From contig NZ_JACHZF010000013.1 in the NCBI RefSeq assembly GCF_014193375.1, positions 62,001 to 126,000 of the forward strand: 64,000 bases of DNA, read 5' to 3'. Under the pieces are notes generated by a model. It saw only the letters and a program-made list of their open reading frames with translations. It did no database searches and was not told the DNA's origin. This document shows, one piece after another, positions 1-7,800 of this stretch. Made by a program: the position numbers and the translations under genes. Each line of letters opens with the position of its first letter. Position 1 is the stretch's first letter. The DNA is from Halomonas campaniensis. Lineage in GTDB: Bacteria; Pseudomonadota; Gammaproteobacteria; Pseudomonadales; Halomonadaceae.

Positions 1-197
1 GCAATGGCCTTGAGCGAGAGCTGCTCGCCATGGAGCGTCAGTGGCAGGCCGGCGTCACGCTCGGGGTGGCGCTCCAGATGCAGCCGCGCCTTGACCCGGG
101 TGGCCGCGGGGTCCAGGTCGAAGGTCAACTCGGTACGGGTGACGCGGTAGGCCGGGGGACGGTAGTCGCTGAGATGGGTCGCCTGGGGGTCGGACAT
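1..197 (-). CDS. pepN: Aminopeptidase N, N-terminal fragment (cut by window edge)
   Basis: The first 65 codons of a minus-strand gene that runs off the left edge. The visible N-terminus (MSDPQATHLSDYRPPAYRV, then ELTFDLDP) matches the start of gammaproteobacterial M1-family aminopeptidase N, whose first domain begins with a YRxPxY segment followed by a beta-strand ending in a TFDLD motif. PepN is a cytosolic zinc aminopeptidase that finishes degradation of peptides made by ATP-dependent proteases. The zinc site (HExxH) lies outside the window, so the call rests only on the N-terminal resemblance. The start at 197 is preceded by a GGAG-like ribosome site. Confidence 0.85.
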   Translation of the reverse strand, partial: MSDPQATHLSDYRPPAYRVTRTELTFDLDPAATRVKARLHLERHPERDAGLPLTLHGEQLSLKAI

Positions 198-276
198 TCG
201 GGATGCTCCTGTCGGAAATGCGCCCATTGTACGGCGGCCGCGCCCCCGGTCTCAAAGTGCTGTCGAAAGGACGGGG

Positions 277-657
277 TCACTCCCTGCCCAGGGCGGGCTC
301 GGGACGGGTGATGATCCACAGGCCCAGCGCCGACAGGCCGCCGATCAGCGCCAGCTTGAGCCACATCGCCCCCACGGTCACCGCCAGCACCAGCATCGAG
401 AAGGCCAGCATGCCGGCGGCCAGCCACTTGGCGTGGCGGGGGATGGCCCGCTCGCCCTCCCAGGCCACCACGGTGGGGCCGAAGCGCGGGTGCTCGCGGA
501 TCCACAGGGCGAAGCGCGGCGAGCCCCGGGAGGCCGCCCATACCGCCAGCAGCATGAAGCAGGTGGTGGGCATCAGCGGCACGAAGACGCCGACCACCCC
601 CAGGCCGAAGCTCAGCCAGGCGATGACCAGGAAGAACAGGCGTCGAATCGAGGACAT
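277..657 (-). CDS. DUF454 (YbaN-like) inner membrane protein
   Basis: A 126-residue protein beginning MSSIRRLFFLVIAWLSFGLG. It has one hydrophobic segment at residues 5-25, the conserved PLMPTTCF stretch that follows it in this family, and two further membrane segments near the C-terminus. That fits the DUF454/YbaN family of small inner membrane proteins of unknown function. A longer reading with a 26-residue basic N-terminal extension is open, but a GGGAG ribosome site lies just before codon ATG at 657 and the hydrophobic family start coincides with it. It lies between pepN and yajQ with no overlap. No function can be assigned. Confidence 0.8.
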   Translation of the reverse strand: MSSIRRLFFLVIAWLSFGLGVVGVFVPLMPTTCFMLLAVWAASRGSPRFALWIREHPRFGPTVVAWEGERAIPRHAKWLAAGMLAFSMLVLAVTVGAMWLKLALIGGLSALGLWIITRPEPALGRE

Positions 658-780
658 CGGGCACTCCCTGCGTCGCGATACCTCCATTGAAGCGCAGCCG
701 GGCGGCGCTGGCCAATCGCGATCGCCTATGGCCACCGGGCAGGGCGGGCTATCTCGCCGGCAGGCCCGGCGCCGCGGGGA

Positions 781-1266
781 TCAGTCGCGGAAGTTGTCGA
801 ACTGCAGCGGCAGGTCGGGACCGCCCTCGCCGCGCAGCAGCGCCATGACGCTCTGCAGGTCATCGCGCTTCTTGCCGGTGACACGCACCTTCTCGCCCTG
901 GATCTGTGCCTGGACCTTGAGCTTGGACTCCTTGATGCGCTTGACGATCTCCTTGGCCTCCTTCTGGTCGAGCCCCTGCTTGAGCTTCACCTCCTGGCGG
1001 GCGCGCACGCCGGAGAGCACCGGCTCCTGGACGTCCATGCAGCGGGCATCGATGCCGCGGCCGATGAGCCTGTTGCGCAGCACATCGAGCATCTGCTTGA
1101 GCTGGAAGTCCACCTCGGCCTCCAGCGAGACGGTCTCGCCGTTGAGCTCGAAGCTGGCGGTGACGCCCTTGAAGTCGAAGCGGGTCTGCAGCTCGCGGCT
1201 GGCCTGGTCCACGGCGTTGCTGGCCTCGTGGCCGTCGAATTCGGAGACGATATCGAAGGAGGGCAT
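781..1266 (-). CDS. yajQ: YajQ family nucleotide-binding protein
   Basis: A 161-residue protein starting [11 protein letters not shown] and ending FDNFRD, both hallmarks of YajQ. The body contains the conserved TRFDFKG and [19 protein letters not shown] segments. The fold is a pair of RNP-like ferredoxin domains. YajQ proteins bind nucleotides or RNA, and the Xanthomonas homologue is a cyclic di-GMP effector that works with an LysR-type regulator; whether this one binds the messenger cannot be read from sequence. Length matches the family (about 160 residues). A GGAG ribosome site precedes the start. The gene is monocistronic in appearance, between the DUF454 and GNAT genes. Confidence 0.93.
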   Translation of the reverse strand: MPSFDIVSEFDGHEASNAVDQASRELQTRFDFKGVTASFELNGETVSLEAEVDFQLKQMLDVLRNRLIGRGIDARCMDVQEPVLSGVRARQEVKLKQGLDQKEAKEIVKRIKESKLKVQAQIQGEKVRVTGKKRDDLQSVMALLRGEGGPDLPLQFDNFRD

Positions 1267-1305
1267 GGCGGCTCCTGAAGGTGATGGGAAGACGCCGGGA
1301 TTCTA

Positions 1306-1797
1306 TCAGCCCCGGGGCGCCAGCGCCGCCGCTTCGAGCTCCTTGACCATCTGCCAGCCGGCGCAGCCGTCCTCGTAGTAGTCCGGCAGCCAGCGCTCCA
1401 GGCGAAACCCCATGCGCCGGTAGAGCCCCAGCGCCACGCGGTTGTCGGCGCGCACCTCGAGCCCGAGACGCTCGCTGCCGCGCGCCTGGGCGGCGGCCTC
1501 CAGGGTCTCGAGCAGGTGGCGGCCGAGCCCCGACCCGCGGGCCTCGGGATGCACGCAGAACGAGTAGAGCCGGGCGCGGCGGCTGCCGTGGCGGAACAGC
1601 AGGGTCCCGTAGCCCAGCAGCCGCCCGGGGGCATCGCCCTCCGGTTCGCGCTCGATGACCCAGGTCTCGGCGTGGGCGCGGTTGAGCAGGTGCCACAGCT
1701 GGCGGCGGGTGAAGCGGTCACCCTCGAAGGCGCCCTGCTCCAGGCGGTGCAGGGCATCCAGGTCCTGGCCTCGGGCCTGGCGCAGCGTGGTGGTCAT
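1306..1797 (-). CDS. GNAT family N-acetyltransferase (RimI-like)
   Basis: A 163-residue protein with the GNAT fold: an N-terminal LRQARGQDLDALHRLE segment, a central beta-4 strand (LYSFCVHPEARGSGLG) containing the R/Q-x-x-G-x-G/A acetyl-CoA pyrophosphate loop, and a C-terminal NRVALGLYRRMGF helix typical of RimI-like enzymes. The chosen start at 1797 has a GGAGAG ribosome site; an in-frame start 23 codons upstream has none and codes for an arginine-rich stretch unlike the family. The gene diverges from the ATP-grasp ligase at 1967 across about 170 bases. GNAT and RimK-like ATP-grasp genes are often neighbours, so a joint peptide-modifying role is possible, but the substrate is unknown. Confidence 0.85.
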   Translation of the reverse strand: MTTTLRQARGQDLDALHRLEQGAFEGDRFTRRQLWHLLNRAHAETWVIEREPEGDAPGRLLGYGTLLFRHGSRRARLYSFCVHPEARGSGLGRHLLETLEAAAQARGSERLGLEVRADNRVALGLYRRMGFRLERWLPDYYEDGCAGWQMVKELEAAALAPRG

Positions 1798-1966
1798 CGT
1801 CTCTCTCCGGAACGTCCCGCGCCGATTGTGATCATGCCCGGGGCCGCTGTCAGCGCGGCGGGTCATGAAATCTTTTCACCCGCCGGGCGACTTGTCCATG
1901 GCCCGGCTCACGGGCATGCTGGCGGCCATCGGGCGGCACGCCGCCGCCCCATCCGGAAGCCCTGCC

Positions 1967-3463
1967 ATGTGCCCGCTGCGCATCGTCGTCGACCGCCTGG
2001 AAGACTGGCACCCCTACTACCCCTCCGAGGACCTGATCACCGCCGACGACTTCCTGGCCCAGGACCGGCGCCACCGGGTCACCGAGGCGTCGGATCGCAC
2101 CACCCATGTGATCAACCTGTGCAGCGAGCTCGACTACCTGGGCACCGGCTACTACGTGTCGCTGCTCGCCCAGGCCCGCGGCCAGCGGGTGCTACCCACG
2201 GTGGAGACGCTCAACGAGCTGTCGCGCAAGGCACTGATCGACCTGCAACTCGACACCCTGGCGCCGCTGCTCGGGGAGCTGGCCCGCCAGGGCTCGCTGA
2301 CCGGCGACAGCCTGACCCTGCGCGTGCTGTTCGGCGAGTGCCGGGAGCCGGCGCTGTCACGGCTCGCCCGCAAGCTCTTCGAGCGCCTGCCCTGCCCGCT
2401 GCTCGAGGCGAGGCTGGTGCGGCGCCACGATCTCTGGCGGCTGGCGCGCCTGCGGCCGGTGCGTCTGCGCGACCTGACCCTCGACGAGCAGGACCTGTTC
2501 GCCAGCGCCCTGAACCGCCATTCGCGCCAGGTGTGGCGTACCCCCAAGGCGCGCCGGCGCTACCGCTTCGACCTGGCGATGCTGGTCGACCCCGGGGAGG
2601 CGCTGCCCCCCAGCAACCGCAGCGCCCTGAAGGCGTTCATTCGCGCCGGGCGACGCCTGGGCATCGACGTCTCGCTGATCACCCGCCGCGACGCCGCCCG
2701 GCTCGCCGAGTTCGACGCCCTGTTCATCCGCGAGACCACGGCGCTGGACCACCACACCTACCGCATGGCCCGGCTGGCAGAGCACGAGGGGCTGGTGGTG
2801 ATCGACGCGCCCCGGGACATCCTGCGCTGCACCAACAAGGTCTACCTGCACGCCCTGCTGCGGGCCCGCGGCGTGCCGGCCCCCGAGGGCGTGTTGCTCA
2901 AGCGCGGCGACCGCCGCCCGCTGGCCGAGCGGATCGGCCACCTCGGCTTCCCGCTGGTGCTCAAGGTGCCGGACGGCGCCTTCTCCCGCGGGGTGGTCAA
3001 GGTGATCGATCAGACCCAGCTCGAGCGCGAGAGCGCCCGCCTGTTCGAGGACTCCGCCCTGCTGCTGCTCCAGGAGTGGCTGCCCACCGAGTACGACTGG
3101 CGCATCGGCGTGCTCGATGGCCAGGTGCTGTTCGCCAGCCGCTACTTCATGGCCCGCGGACACTGGCAGATCTACGACCACTCCGGCGCCCGGGTGAAGA
3201 GCGGCGGCTTCACCACCCACGACCCCGCCGAGGTGCCGCCGGCGGTGATCAAGGCCGCGCTCAAGGCCACCCGGCTGATCGGCGACGGCTTCTATGGCGT
3301 CGACCTCAAGCAGTCCGGCGAGCGCGTGGTGGTGATCGAGGTGAACGACAATCCCAACGTGGATGCCGGCATCGAGGACGCAGTGCTGGGTCGCGCCCTC
3401 TACGACCGCATCATGGCGGTATTCCTGGCCCGCATGGAGGACCGGGTGCGCCAGGGGTGCTGA
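1967..3463 (+). CDS. RimK-family ATP-grasp ligase with RLAN N-terminal domain
   Basis: A 498-residue protein. The N-terminal half (from MCPLRIVVDRLEDWHPYYPS, with INLCSELDYLGTGYYVSLLA) corresponds to the RimK-like ATP-grasp N-terminal (RLAN) domain. The C-terminal half, from about residue 270, is an ATP-grasp catalytic module: FPLVLKVPDGAFSRGV is the ATP-binding loop, DWRIGVLDG the central strand, and VVVIEVNDNPN the magnesium-binding motif. ATP-grasp enzymes join a carboxylate to an amine through an acyl phosphate; the RimK branch adds glutamate or similar amino acids to peptides. The start at 1967 has GGAAG upstream and begins the conserved domain; an upstream in-frame ATG at 1865 adds 34 unconserved residues. 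The substrate cannot be inferred. Confidence 0.85.
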   Translation: MCPLRIVVDRLEDWHPYYPSEDLITADDFLAQDRRHRVTEASDRTTHVINLCSELDYLGTGYYVSLLAQARGQRVLPTVETLNELSRKALIDLQLDTLAPLLGELARQGSLTGDSLTLRVLFGECREPALSRLARKLFERLPCPLLEARLVRRHDLWRLARLRPVRLRDLTLDEQDLFASALNRHSRQVWRTPKARRRYRFDLAMLVDPGEALPPSNRSALKAFIRAGRRLGIDVSLITRRDAARLAEFDALFIRETTALDHHTYRMARLAEHEGLVVIDAPRDILRCTNKVYLHALLRARGVPAPEGVLLKRGDRRPLAERIGHLGFPLVLKVPDGAFSRGVVKVIDQTQLERESARLFEDSALLLLQEWLPTEYDWRIGVLDGQVLFASRYFMARGHWQIYDHSGARVKSGGFTTHDPAEVPPAVIKAALKATRLIGDGFYGVDLKQSGERVVVIEVNDNPNVDAGIEDAVLGRALYDRIMAVFLARMEDRVRQGC

Positions 3464-3488
3464 CGCGACCCGCCGGCTCGCGTATGCT
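3460..3488 (+). promoter_or_regulatory. Candidate sigma-70 promoter for the corrinoid adenosyltransferase gene
   Basis: CTGACG at 3460-3465 and TATGCT at 3483-3488 are separated by exactly 17 bases. The predicted start falls near 3495, about 37 bases before the ATG at 3532. The -35 box overlaps the stop codon of the preceding ligase gene. Sequence match only. Confidence 0.4.
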
Positions 3489-3531
3489 GTCGACTTTCCT
3501 TGACAGGCCTTGTACAGAACACGGAGCCCTG

Positions 3532-4131
3532 ATGAACGATCGCGATACCCGCCACAAGCAGTCGATGCAGAAGCTCAAGGCCCGCGTCGACGAGAAGGTC
3601 GCCAGCGCCACCGAGCAGCGCGGCCTGCTGCTGGTCTTCACCGGCAACGGCAAGGGCAAGACCACCGCCGCCTGGGGCACCGTCACCCGGGCGCTGGGCT
3701 ATGGCTACAAGGTCGGCGTGGTGCAGTTCATCAAGGGGCTGTGGGAGTGCGGCGAGCGCGAGCGGCTGGTGGAGGACCCCAACCTGGAGGTCTCCATCAT
3801 GGCTACCGGTTTCACCTGGGACACCCAGAATCGCGAGGCGGACACCGCCGCCTGCCGCCAGGTGTGGGCCGAGGCGGAGCGCATGCTGGCCGACCCCTCG
3901 GTCTACCTGGTGGTGCTCGACGAGCTCACCTACATGCTCAAGTTCGGCTACCTGGACATCGAGACCGTGAAACGCGCCATCGCGCATCGCCCGCCGGAGC
4001 AGTCGGTGATCGTCACCGGCCGCAACGCCCACCGCGAGCTCGTCGCCATGGCCGACACCGTCACCGAGATGCAGGAGGTCCGCCACGCCTTCAACGCGGG
4101 CGTGCAGGCCCGCCGGGGCATCGATTACTGA
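3532..4131 (+). CDS. cobO: Cob(I)yrinic acid a,c-diamide adenosyltransferase
   Basis: A 199-residue CobA/CobO/BtuR-type adenosyltransferase. It has the family P-loop TGNGKGKTTAAWG at residues 37-49, then KVGVVQFIKG, and the DELTYMLKFGYLD motif, and ends with the usual EVRHAFNAGVQARRGIDY tail. The enzyme transfers the 5'-deoxyadenosyl group of ATP to reduced corrinoids, making adenosylcobalamin or its precursors. No other cobalamin genes are nearby, so here it may serve salvage or an unlinked pathway. The start at 3532 has GGAG seven bases upstream. It is preceded by a candidate promoter and followed by the long intergenic region in front of the polysaccharide operon. Confidence 0.93.
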   Translation: MNDRDTRHKQSMQKLKARVDEKVASATEQRGLLLVFTGNGKGKTTAAWGTVTRALGYGYKVGVVQFIKGLWECGERERLVEDPNLEVSIMATGFTWDTQNREADTAACRQVWAEAERMLADPSVYLVVLDELTYMLKFGYLDIETVKRAIAHRPPEQSVIVTGRNAHRELVAMADTVTEMQEVRHAFNAGVQARRGIDY

Positions 4132-4195
4132 CCCGTCGAGCCGGTCCTGAAAAGACGTTTATTTTCAGTATCTTGAAAAGAATCTCCGACTGACC

Positions 4196-4211
4196 GTTGC
4201 CGAACGGCAAC
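4196..4211. promoter_or_regulatory. Palindromic candidate enhancer site 1
   Basis: GTTGCCGAACGGCAAC is a perfect palindrome of 7+2+7 bases. It shares the form GTYGCC-N4-GGCRAC with site 2, whose centre is 64 bases downstream. It lies about 155 bases upstream of the sigma-54 promoter match. There is no following T-run, so it is not a good terminator for the preceding gene. Confidence 0.45.
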
Positions 4212-4259
4212 AGCCCAACCCCTTGTTCTCCCTGCCTTCTTCCCAGTCTCGCTCGTTCT

Positions 4260-4275
4260 GTCGCCACCAGGCGAC
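4260..4275. promoter_or_regulatory. Palindromic candidate enhancer site 2
   Basis: GTCGCCACCAGGCGAC is a 6+4+6 inverted repeat of the same form as site 1. Its centre is about 85 bases upstream of the -24 element, within the usual range for binding of a sigma-54 activator dimer. Confidence 0.45.
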
Positions 4276-4351
4276 GGTCCGGGCGTTGACCCTCGGCGAC
4301 GCCGCTTCGCCTCTTCTTTCAAGTCATTGAAATTAATATATTTTTAAAACC

Positions 4352-4367
4352 TGGCCCAATTGTTGCT
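4352..4367 (+). promoter_or_regulatory. Candidate sigma-54 (RpoN) promoter of the polysaccharide operon
   Basis: TGGCCC-N5-TTGCT matches the RpoN consensus TGGCAC-N5-TTGCW at every position but one. The invariant GG (4353-4354) and GC (4365-4366) are separated by exactly ten bases, as required. Transcription would start near 4378, leaving a leader of about 110 bases before ugd. The exact spacing and the enhancer-like palindromes upstream make a chance match less likely. Confidence 0.6.
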
Positions 4368-4489
4368 GCCAGGAATGGTCGCATGCCCCCTAGACCCGGC
4401 CCCCTGTCGCGCCACCGCCCGCCGCCCTGCCGCGAAGGGCAGGTTGCGACCGGCAGGGAGAGGCCCATCAGCAAGGAGCAACGACGACC

Positions 4490-5836
4490 ATGAGGATTAC
4501 CATCTTCGGTTCCGGTTATGTGGGACTCGTGACCGGCGCCTGCCTCGCAGACGTCGGCCACGATGTCATCTGCGTCGACGTGGACGCGGACAAGGTCGCC
4601 AGGCTGAACGACGGCCAGGTGCCGATCTATGAGCCCGGCCTGGAGAGCCTGATCCGCCAGAACCAGGCGGCCGGTCGCCTGCGCTTCACCACCGATGCCG
4701 CCGAGGGCGTGGCCTTCGGCCTGCTGCAGTTCATCGCCGTGGGCACCCCCTCCGACGAGGACGGCAGCGCCGACCTGCGCCACGTGCTCAAGGTCGCCGA
4801 GACCATCGGCCATCACATGACCGACTACCGGATCATCGTCGACAAGTCGACGGTGCCGGTGGGTACCGCCAGCAAGGTGGAGCGGGTGATCGCCGCCGAG
4901 CTCGACCGTCGCGGGGTGCAGCTGCCCTTCGACGTCTGCTCCAACCCGGAATTCCTCAAGGAGGGCGCGGCCATCGAGGACTTCTCGCGCGGTTCGCGCA
5001 TCGTGGTCGGCACCGAAGCGGAGCGCGTCAGGAGCGCCATGCGCGAGTGCTACGGCCCCTACAACCGCCAGAAGGACAAGCTGATGTTCATGTCGGTGCG
5101 CAGCGCCGAACTGACCAAGTACGCGGCCAACGCCATGCTGGCCACCAAGATCAGCTTCATCAACGAGATCGCCAACCTGGCCGAACGCCTGGGGGCCGAC
5201 ATCGAGGAGGTGCGCCACGGCATCGGTTCCGACCCGCGCATCGGCTACCACTTCATCTATCCCGGCTGCGGCTACGGCGGCTCCTGCTTCCCCAAGGACG
5301 TCAAGGCGCTGGCCCACACCGCCGAGGCGGCCGGCTACCCGGCCGAGATGATCGGCGCGGTGGAGCGGGTCAATGCCCGCCAGAAGGGCAAGCTCTTCGA
5401 CAAGCTCTGCGAGGCCTTCGACGGCCAGCTGGCCGGCAAGACGATCGCCCTGTGGGGACTGGCCTTCAAGCCCAACACCGACGACATGCGCGAGGCGCCG
5501 AGCCGCGCGCTGATGGAAGCGCTGTGGGAGGCCGGTGCCCGGGTCCAGGCCTTCGACCCCGAGGCCGCCGAGGAGTGTCGCCGGCTCTACGGGGAGCGCG
5601 ACGACCTGGTGATCAGCGCGCGCCGCGACGAGGCCCTGGAGGGCGCCCATGCGCTGGTGATCTGCACCGAGTGGAAGGCGTTCCGCACCGTCGACTTCGC
5701 CCAGCTGCGCGACACCCTGCGCGAGCCGGTGGTGGTCGACGGCCGCAACCTCTTCCTTCCCGAGAGCGTCAAGGCCGCCGGGCTCGCCTACTACGCCATC
5801 GGCCGGGGCGACTCCGTGCGGCCCATCGTGGCCTGA
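4490..5836 (+). CDS. ugd: UDP-glucose 6-dehydrogenase
   Basis: A 448-residue enzyme that oxidises UDP-glucose twice with NAD to UDP-glucuronate. The N-terminal Rossmann loop is GSGYVG (residues 7-12). The catalytic elements are [13 protein letters not shown]210 and N214 in TKYAANA, and the nucleophile C266 in [10 protein letters not shown]. The run from [21 protein letters not shown] to [16 protein letters not shown] is typical of UDP-glucose dehydrogenases and differs from the equivalent part of the alginate enzyme AlgD (GDP-mannose dehydrogenase). It is first in the operon and is followed nine bases later by the Alg8-like synthase, so it likely supplies its sugar donor. AAGGAG lies upstream of the start. 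UDP-glucuronate for other envelope sugars is an alternative use. Confidence 0.93.
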   Translation: MRITIFGSGYVGLVTGACLADVGHDVICVDVDADKVARLNDGQVPIYEPGLESLIRQNQAAGRLRFTTDAAEGVAFGLLQFIAVGTPSDEDGSADLRHVLKVAETIGHHMTDYRIIVDKSTVPVGTASKVERVIAAELDRRGVQLPFDVCSNPEFLKEGAAIEDFSRGSRIVVGTEAERVRSAMRECYGPYNRQKDKLMFMSVRSAELTKYAANAMLATKISFINEIANLAERLGADIEEVRHGIGSDPRIGYHFIYPGCGYGGSCFPKDVKALAHTAEAAGYPAEMIGAVERVNARQKGKLFDKLCEAFDGQLAGKTIALWGLAFKPNTDDMREAPSRALMEALWEAGARVQAFDPEAAEECRRLYGERDDLVISARRDEALEGAHALVICTEWKAFRTVDFAQLRDTLREPVVVDGRNLFLPESVKAAGLAYYAIGRGDSVRPIVA

Positions 5837-5845
5837 GGCAGCGTG

Positions 5846-7783
5846 ATGTCGAAACCACCCGTCGATCGCTCCGTCGCCAGCCGCGTGACGGAACTCACCA
5901 CCCTGGTGCTGATCCTGGCCGCGCTGGTGGTGATCATCGTCGAGCTCCCCTCGGAGGTGTTCAGCCCGGAGTCGAAGAGCTTCTTCTTCGCCATCGGGGC
6001 CGTGGGCGCCTGGCGCTACACCTGGTGGCTGGTCCAGGCCCTGCGCTCGGTGTGGTACAACCGCCGCATCTTCCCGCGCCTGCGCGCCGAGGCGGATGCG
6101 GCGGCCGAGCACTCCCGGCCGCCGGAGCTCTACGTGCTCTGCACCTCCTACCGCATCGAGGGGGAGGTGAACTTCCGGGTCTACGATGCCCTGGTGCGCG
6201 AACTGGTCGACTACGGCGTGCCCACCGTGCTGTTCGCCTCGATCTCGGACCGTACCGATGTCGACGTGATCACCCATGTGCTGGACGACCACGGCTGGCC
6301 CGACCACGTCGAGGTCCGCTACATGTTCCAGAAGGGGGACGGCAAGCGCTCGGCCATGGCCGAGGTGCTGCGGGCGATCTCGCGTCGCCTGCCCGCCCCG
6401 GGCGCCCTGCTGGTCTCCATGGATGGCGACATCCGCCTGGAGCCCGGCACCCTGCGGCGTTCGCTGTCGTTCTTCCAGGCCGACCCGGGACTCGGCGCCC
6501 TGACCACCAACAACAGCGCCATCGTCACCGGCAACGATGCCACCCGCGAATGGTATGACCTGCGCTATGCCCAGCGCCACCTGGTGATGAGCTCGCTGTC
6601 GGTCTCCCGGCGGCTGCTGGTGCTCACCGGCCGCTACAGCGCCTTCCGCGCCGACCTGGCGGTGCAGCCGGACTTCATCGACCTGGTCGAGAACGACCAG
6701 GTCGAGCACTGGCGCTTCGGCCGCTTCAAGTTCCTCTCCGGGGACGACAAGTCGACCTGGTTCTGGCTGCTGAAGAACGGCTGGCGGATGCGCTACATCC
6801 CCGATGTCTACGTCTCGGGCTACGAGGAGCTGCCCGACCGTCGGCGCTTCTTCGCCTCCACCACCGACCTGATGCGCCGCTGGTACGGCAACATGCTGCG
6901 TACCAGCAATCGAGCCATTGCCCTCGGGCCGCGCCCCATGGGCCTGTTTGCCTGGTGGAGCCTGGTCGACCAGCGGCTCTCCATGTGGACCACCCTGATC
7001 GGCCCCACGGTGGCGATCCTGGTGACGCTGTTCGTGCGTCCCTCGTTCCTGTTCGCCTACCTGCTGTGGATCCTCTTCACCCGCGGCATCGCCACCCTGA
7101 TCCTGGCCTGGCAGCGGGGACGCTTCAGCCTGCTGTGGATCCCGCTGATCTACTACAACCAGGTGTGGGGGGCGATCCTCAAGACCTACGTGAGCTTCCG
7201 CTTCAACCGCCAAAAGTGGTCCCGCCAGGGCATCTCCGCCGGCGAGCCCGACGACCCGGTCGCCGTTCGCCGCCAGCGGCGCATGGGCCATGTGCTGCAC
7301 GGCTTTGCCTACGGCGCGCTGCTCTTCGTGCTGATCCTCTCCACCGGGGTGCTCCAGCCCCCCGACCGGATGTCGCTGGCCATCGCCAGGGATCTGGGCA
7401 ACGGGGCCACCGAGCCTGCCGAGAACGCCAACCGCTGGCTCGCCCAGGTGATCACCACCCTGCCCGAGGGCGGCACCGTGCAGCTTCCCGAGGGACAGCT
7501 GCGGGTCAACGAGGCGCTGCTCGACCGCCTGGCCCGCCAGCGGGTCCGCGCCGAGCGGATCGACGGCGCCGACGGCCTGCTCTCGAGCACCCTCTCCCTG
7601 ACCCCCGGGGTCGCCGAGCGCATCACGGGACCCGACGGCGAGCCCCTGGCCGACACCACACGCTGCACCCCCGATGCGGGCTGCACCCTGACCCTGGACC
7701 AGCAGCGCCTGACCCTCGTCAACGTACGCCTCAGGGTCGAGAACGACCCCGTCATGGAGGCCGTGACGACGGCCGGCCCTTGA
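5846..7783 (+). CDS. alg8: Alg8-like family 2 glycosyltransferase (polyuronate synthase) with C-terminal extension
   Basis: A 645-residue inner membrane synthase. Two membrane segments (about 17-33 and 47-65) precede the GT2 domain, which has CTSYRIEGE (99-107), the donor-binding DGD (193-195), GDD (299-301) and the LMRRWYGNML motif (342-351). Several membrane helices follow (about 370-440). This layout, and the segment SLVDQRLSMWTTLIGPTVA, match Alg8, the alginate polymerase. After residue 480 comes an extra membrane helix (486-503) and about 140 residues that should be periplasmic, with a CTPDAGC motif; Alg8 proteins are usually near 500 residues. ATG 5846 is preferred to GTG 5843 because of better spacing from GAGG. 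Donor is inferred to be UDP-glucuronate from the linked ugd. Confidence 0.85.
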   Translation: MSKPPVDRSVASRVTELTTLVLILAALVVIIVELPSEVFSPESKSFFFAIGAVGAWRYTWWLVQALRSVWYNRRIFPRLRAEADAAAEHSRPPELYVLCTSYRIEGEVNFRVYDALVRELVDYGVPTVLFASISDRTDVDVITHVLDDHGWPDHVEVRYMFQKGDGKRSAMAEVLRAISRRLPAPGALLVSMDGDIRLEPGTLRRSLSFFQADPGLGALTTNNSAIVTGNDATREWYDLRYAQRHLVMSSLSVSRRLLVLTGRYSAFRADLAVQPDFIDLVENDQVEHWRFGRFKFLSGDDKSTWFWLLKNGWRMRYIPDVYVSGYEELPDRRRFFASTTDLMRRWYGNMLRTSNRAIALGPRPMGLFAWWSLVDQRLSMWTTLIGPTVAILVTLFVRPSFLFAYLLWILFTRGIATLILAWQRGRFSLLWIPLIYYNQVWGAILKTYVSFRFNRQKWSRQGISAGEPDDPVAVRRQRRMGHVLHGFAYGALLFVLILSTGVLQPPDRMSLAIARDLGNGATEPAENANRWLAQVITTLPEGGTVQLPEGQLRVNEALLDRLARQRVRAERIDGADGLLSSTLSLTPGVAERITGPDGEPLADTTRCTPDAGCTLTLDQQRLTLVNVRLRVENDPVMEAVTTAGP

Positions 7784-7800
7784 GCAAGGAGAACCAACGG

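Larger units (their letters stand above)
4132..4489. other. 358-base regulatory intergenic region before the polysaccharide operon
   Basis: No gene is visible here. The region holds two 16-base palindromes (4196-4211 and 4260-4275), an unusually AT-rich tract for this genome (4323-4350, nearly all A/T), a sigma-54 type promoter match (4352-4367), and about 120 bases of GC-rich leader before the ugd start codon. The AT-rich tract lies where a bending protein such as IHF would act between enhancer and promoter, but I do not see an unambiguous IHF site. Confidence 0.7.

Noticed and set aside
3500..3530. TTGACA at 3500 as promoter of the adenosyltransferase gene
   Set aside because: No -10 element at proper spacing before the ATG at 3532; the CTGACG/TATGCT pair upstream is better.
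1516..4131. Long plus-strand frame joining the acetyltransferase region to the adenosyltransferase
   Set aside because: Only the last 199 residues are real (cobO, with its own ribosome site); the rest runs out of frame through the ligase gene.
4327..4355. Sigma-70 promoter using TTGAAA in the AT-rich tract before ugd
   Set aside because: No acceptable -10 box lies 16-18 bases downstream; the overlapping sigma-54 match is much stronger.
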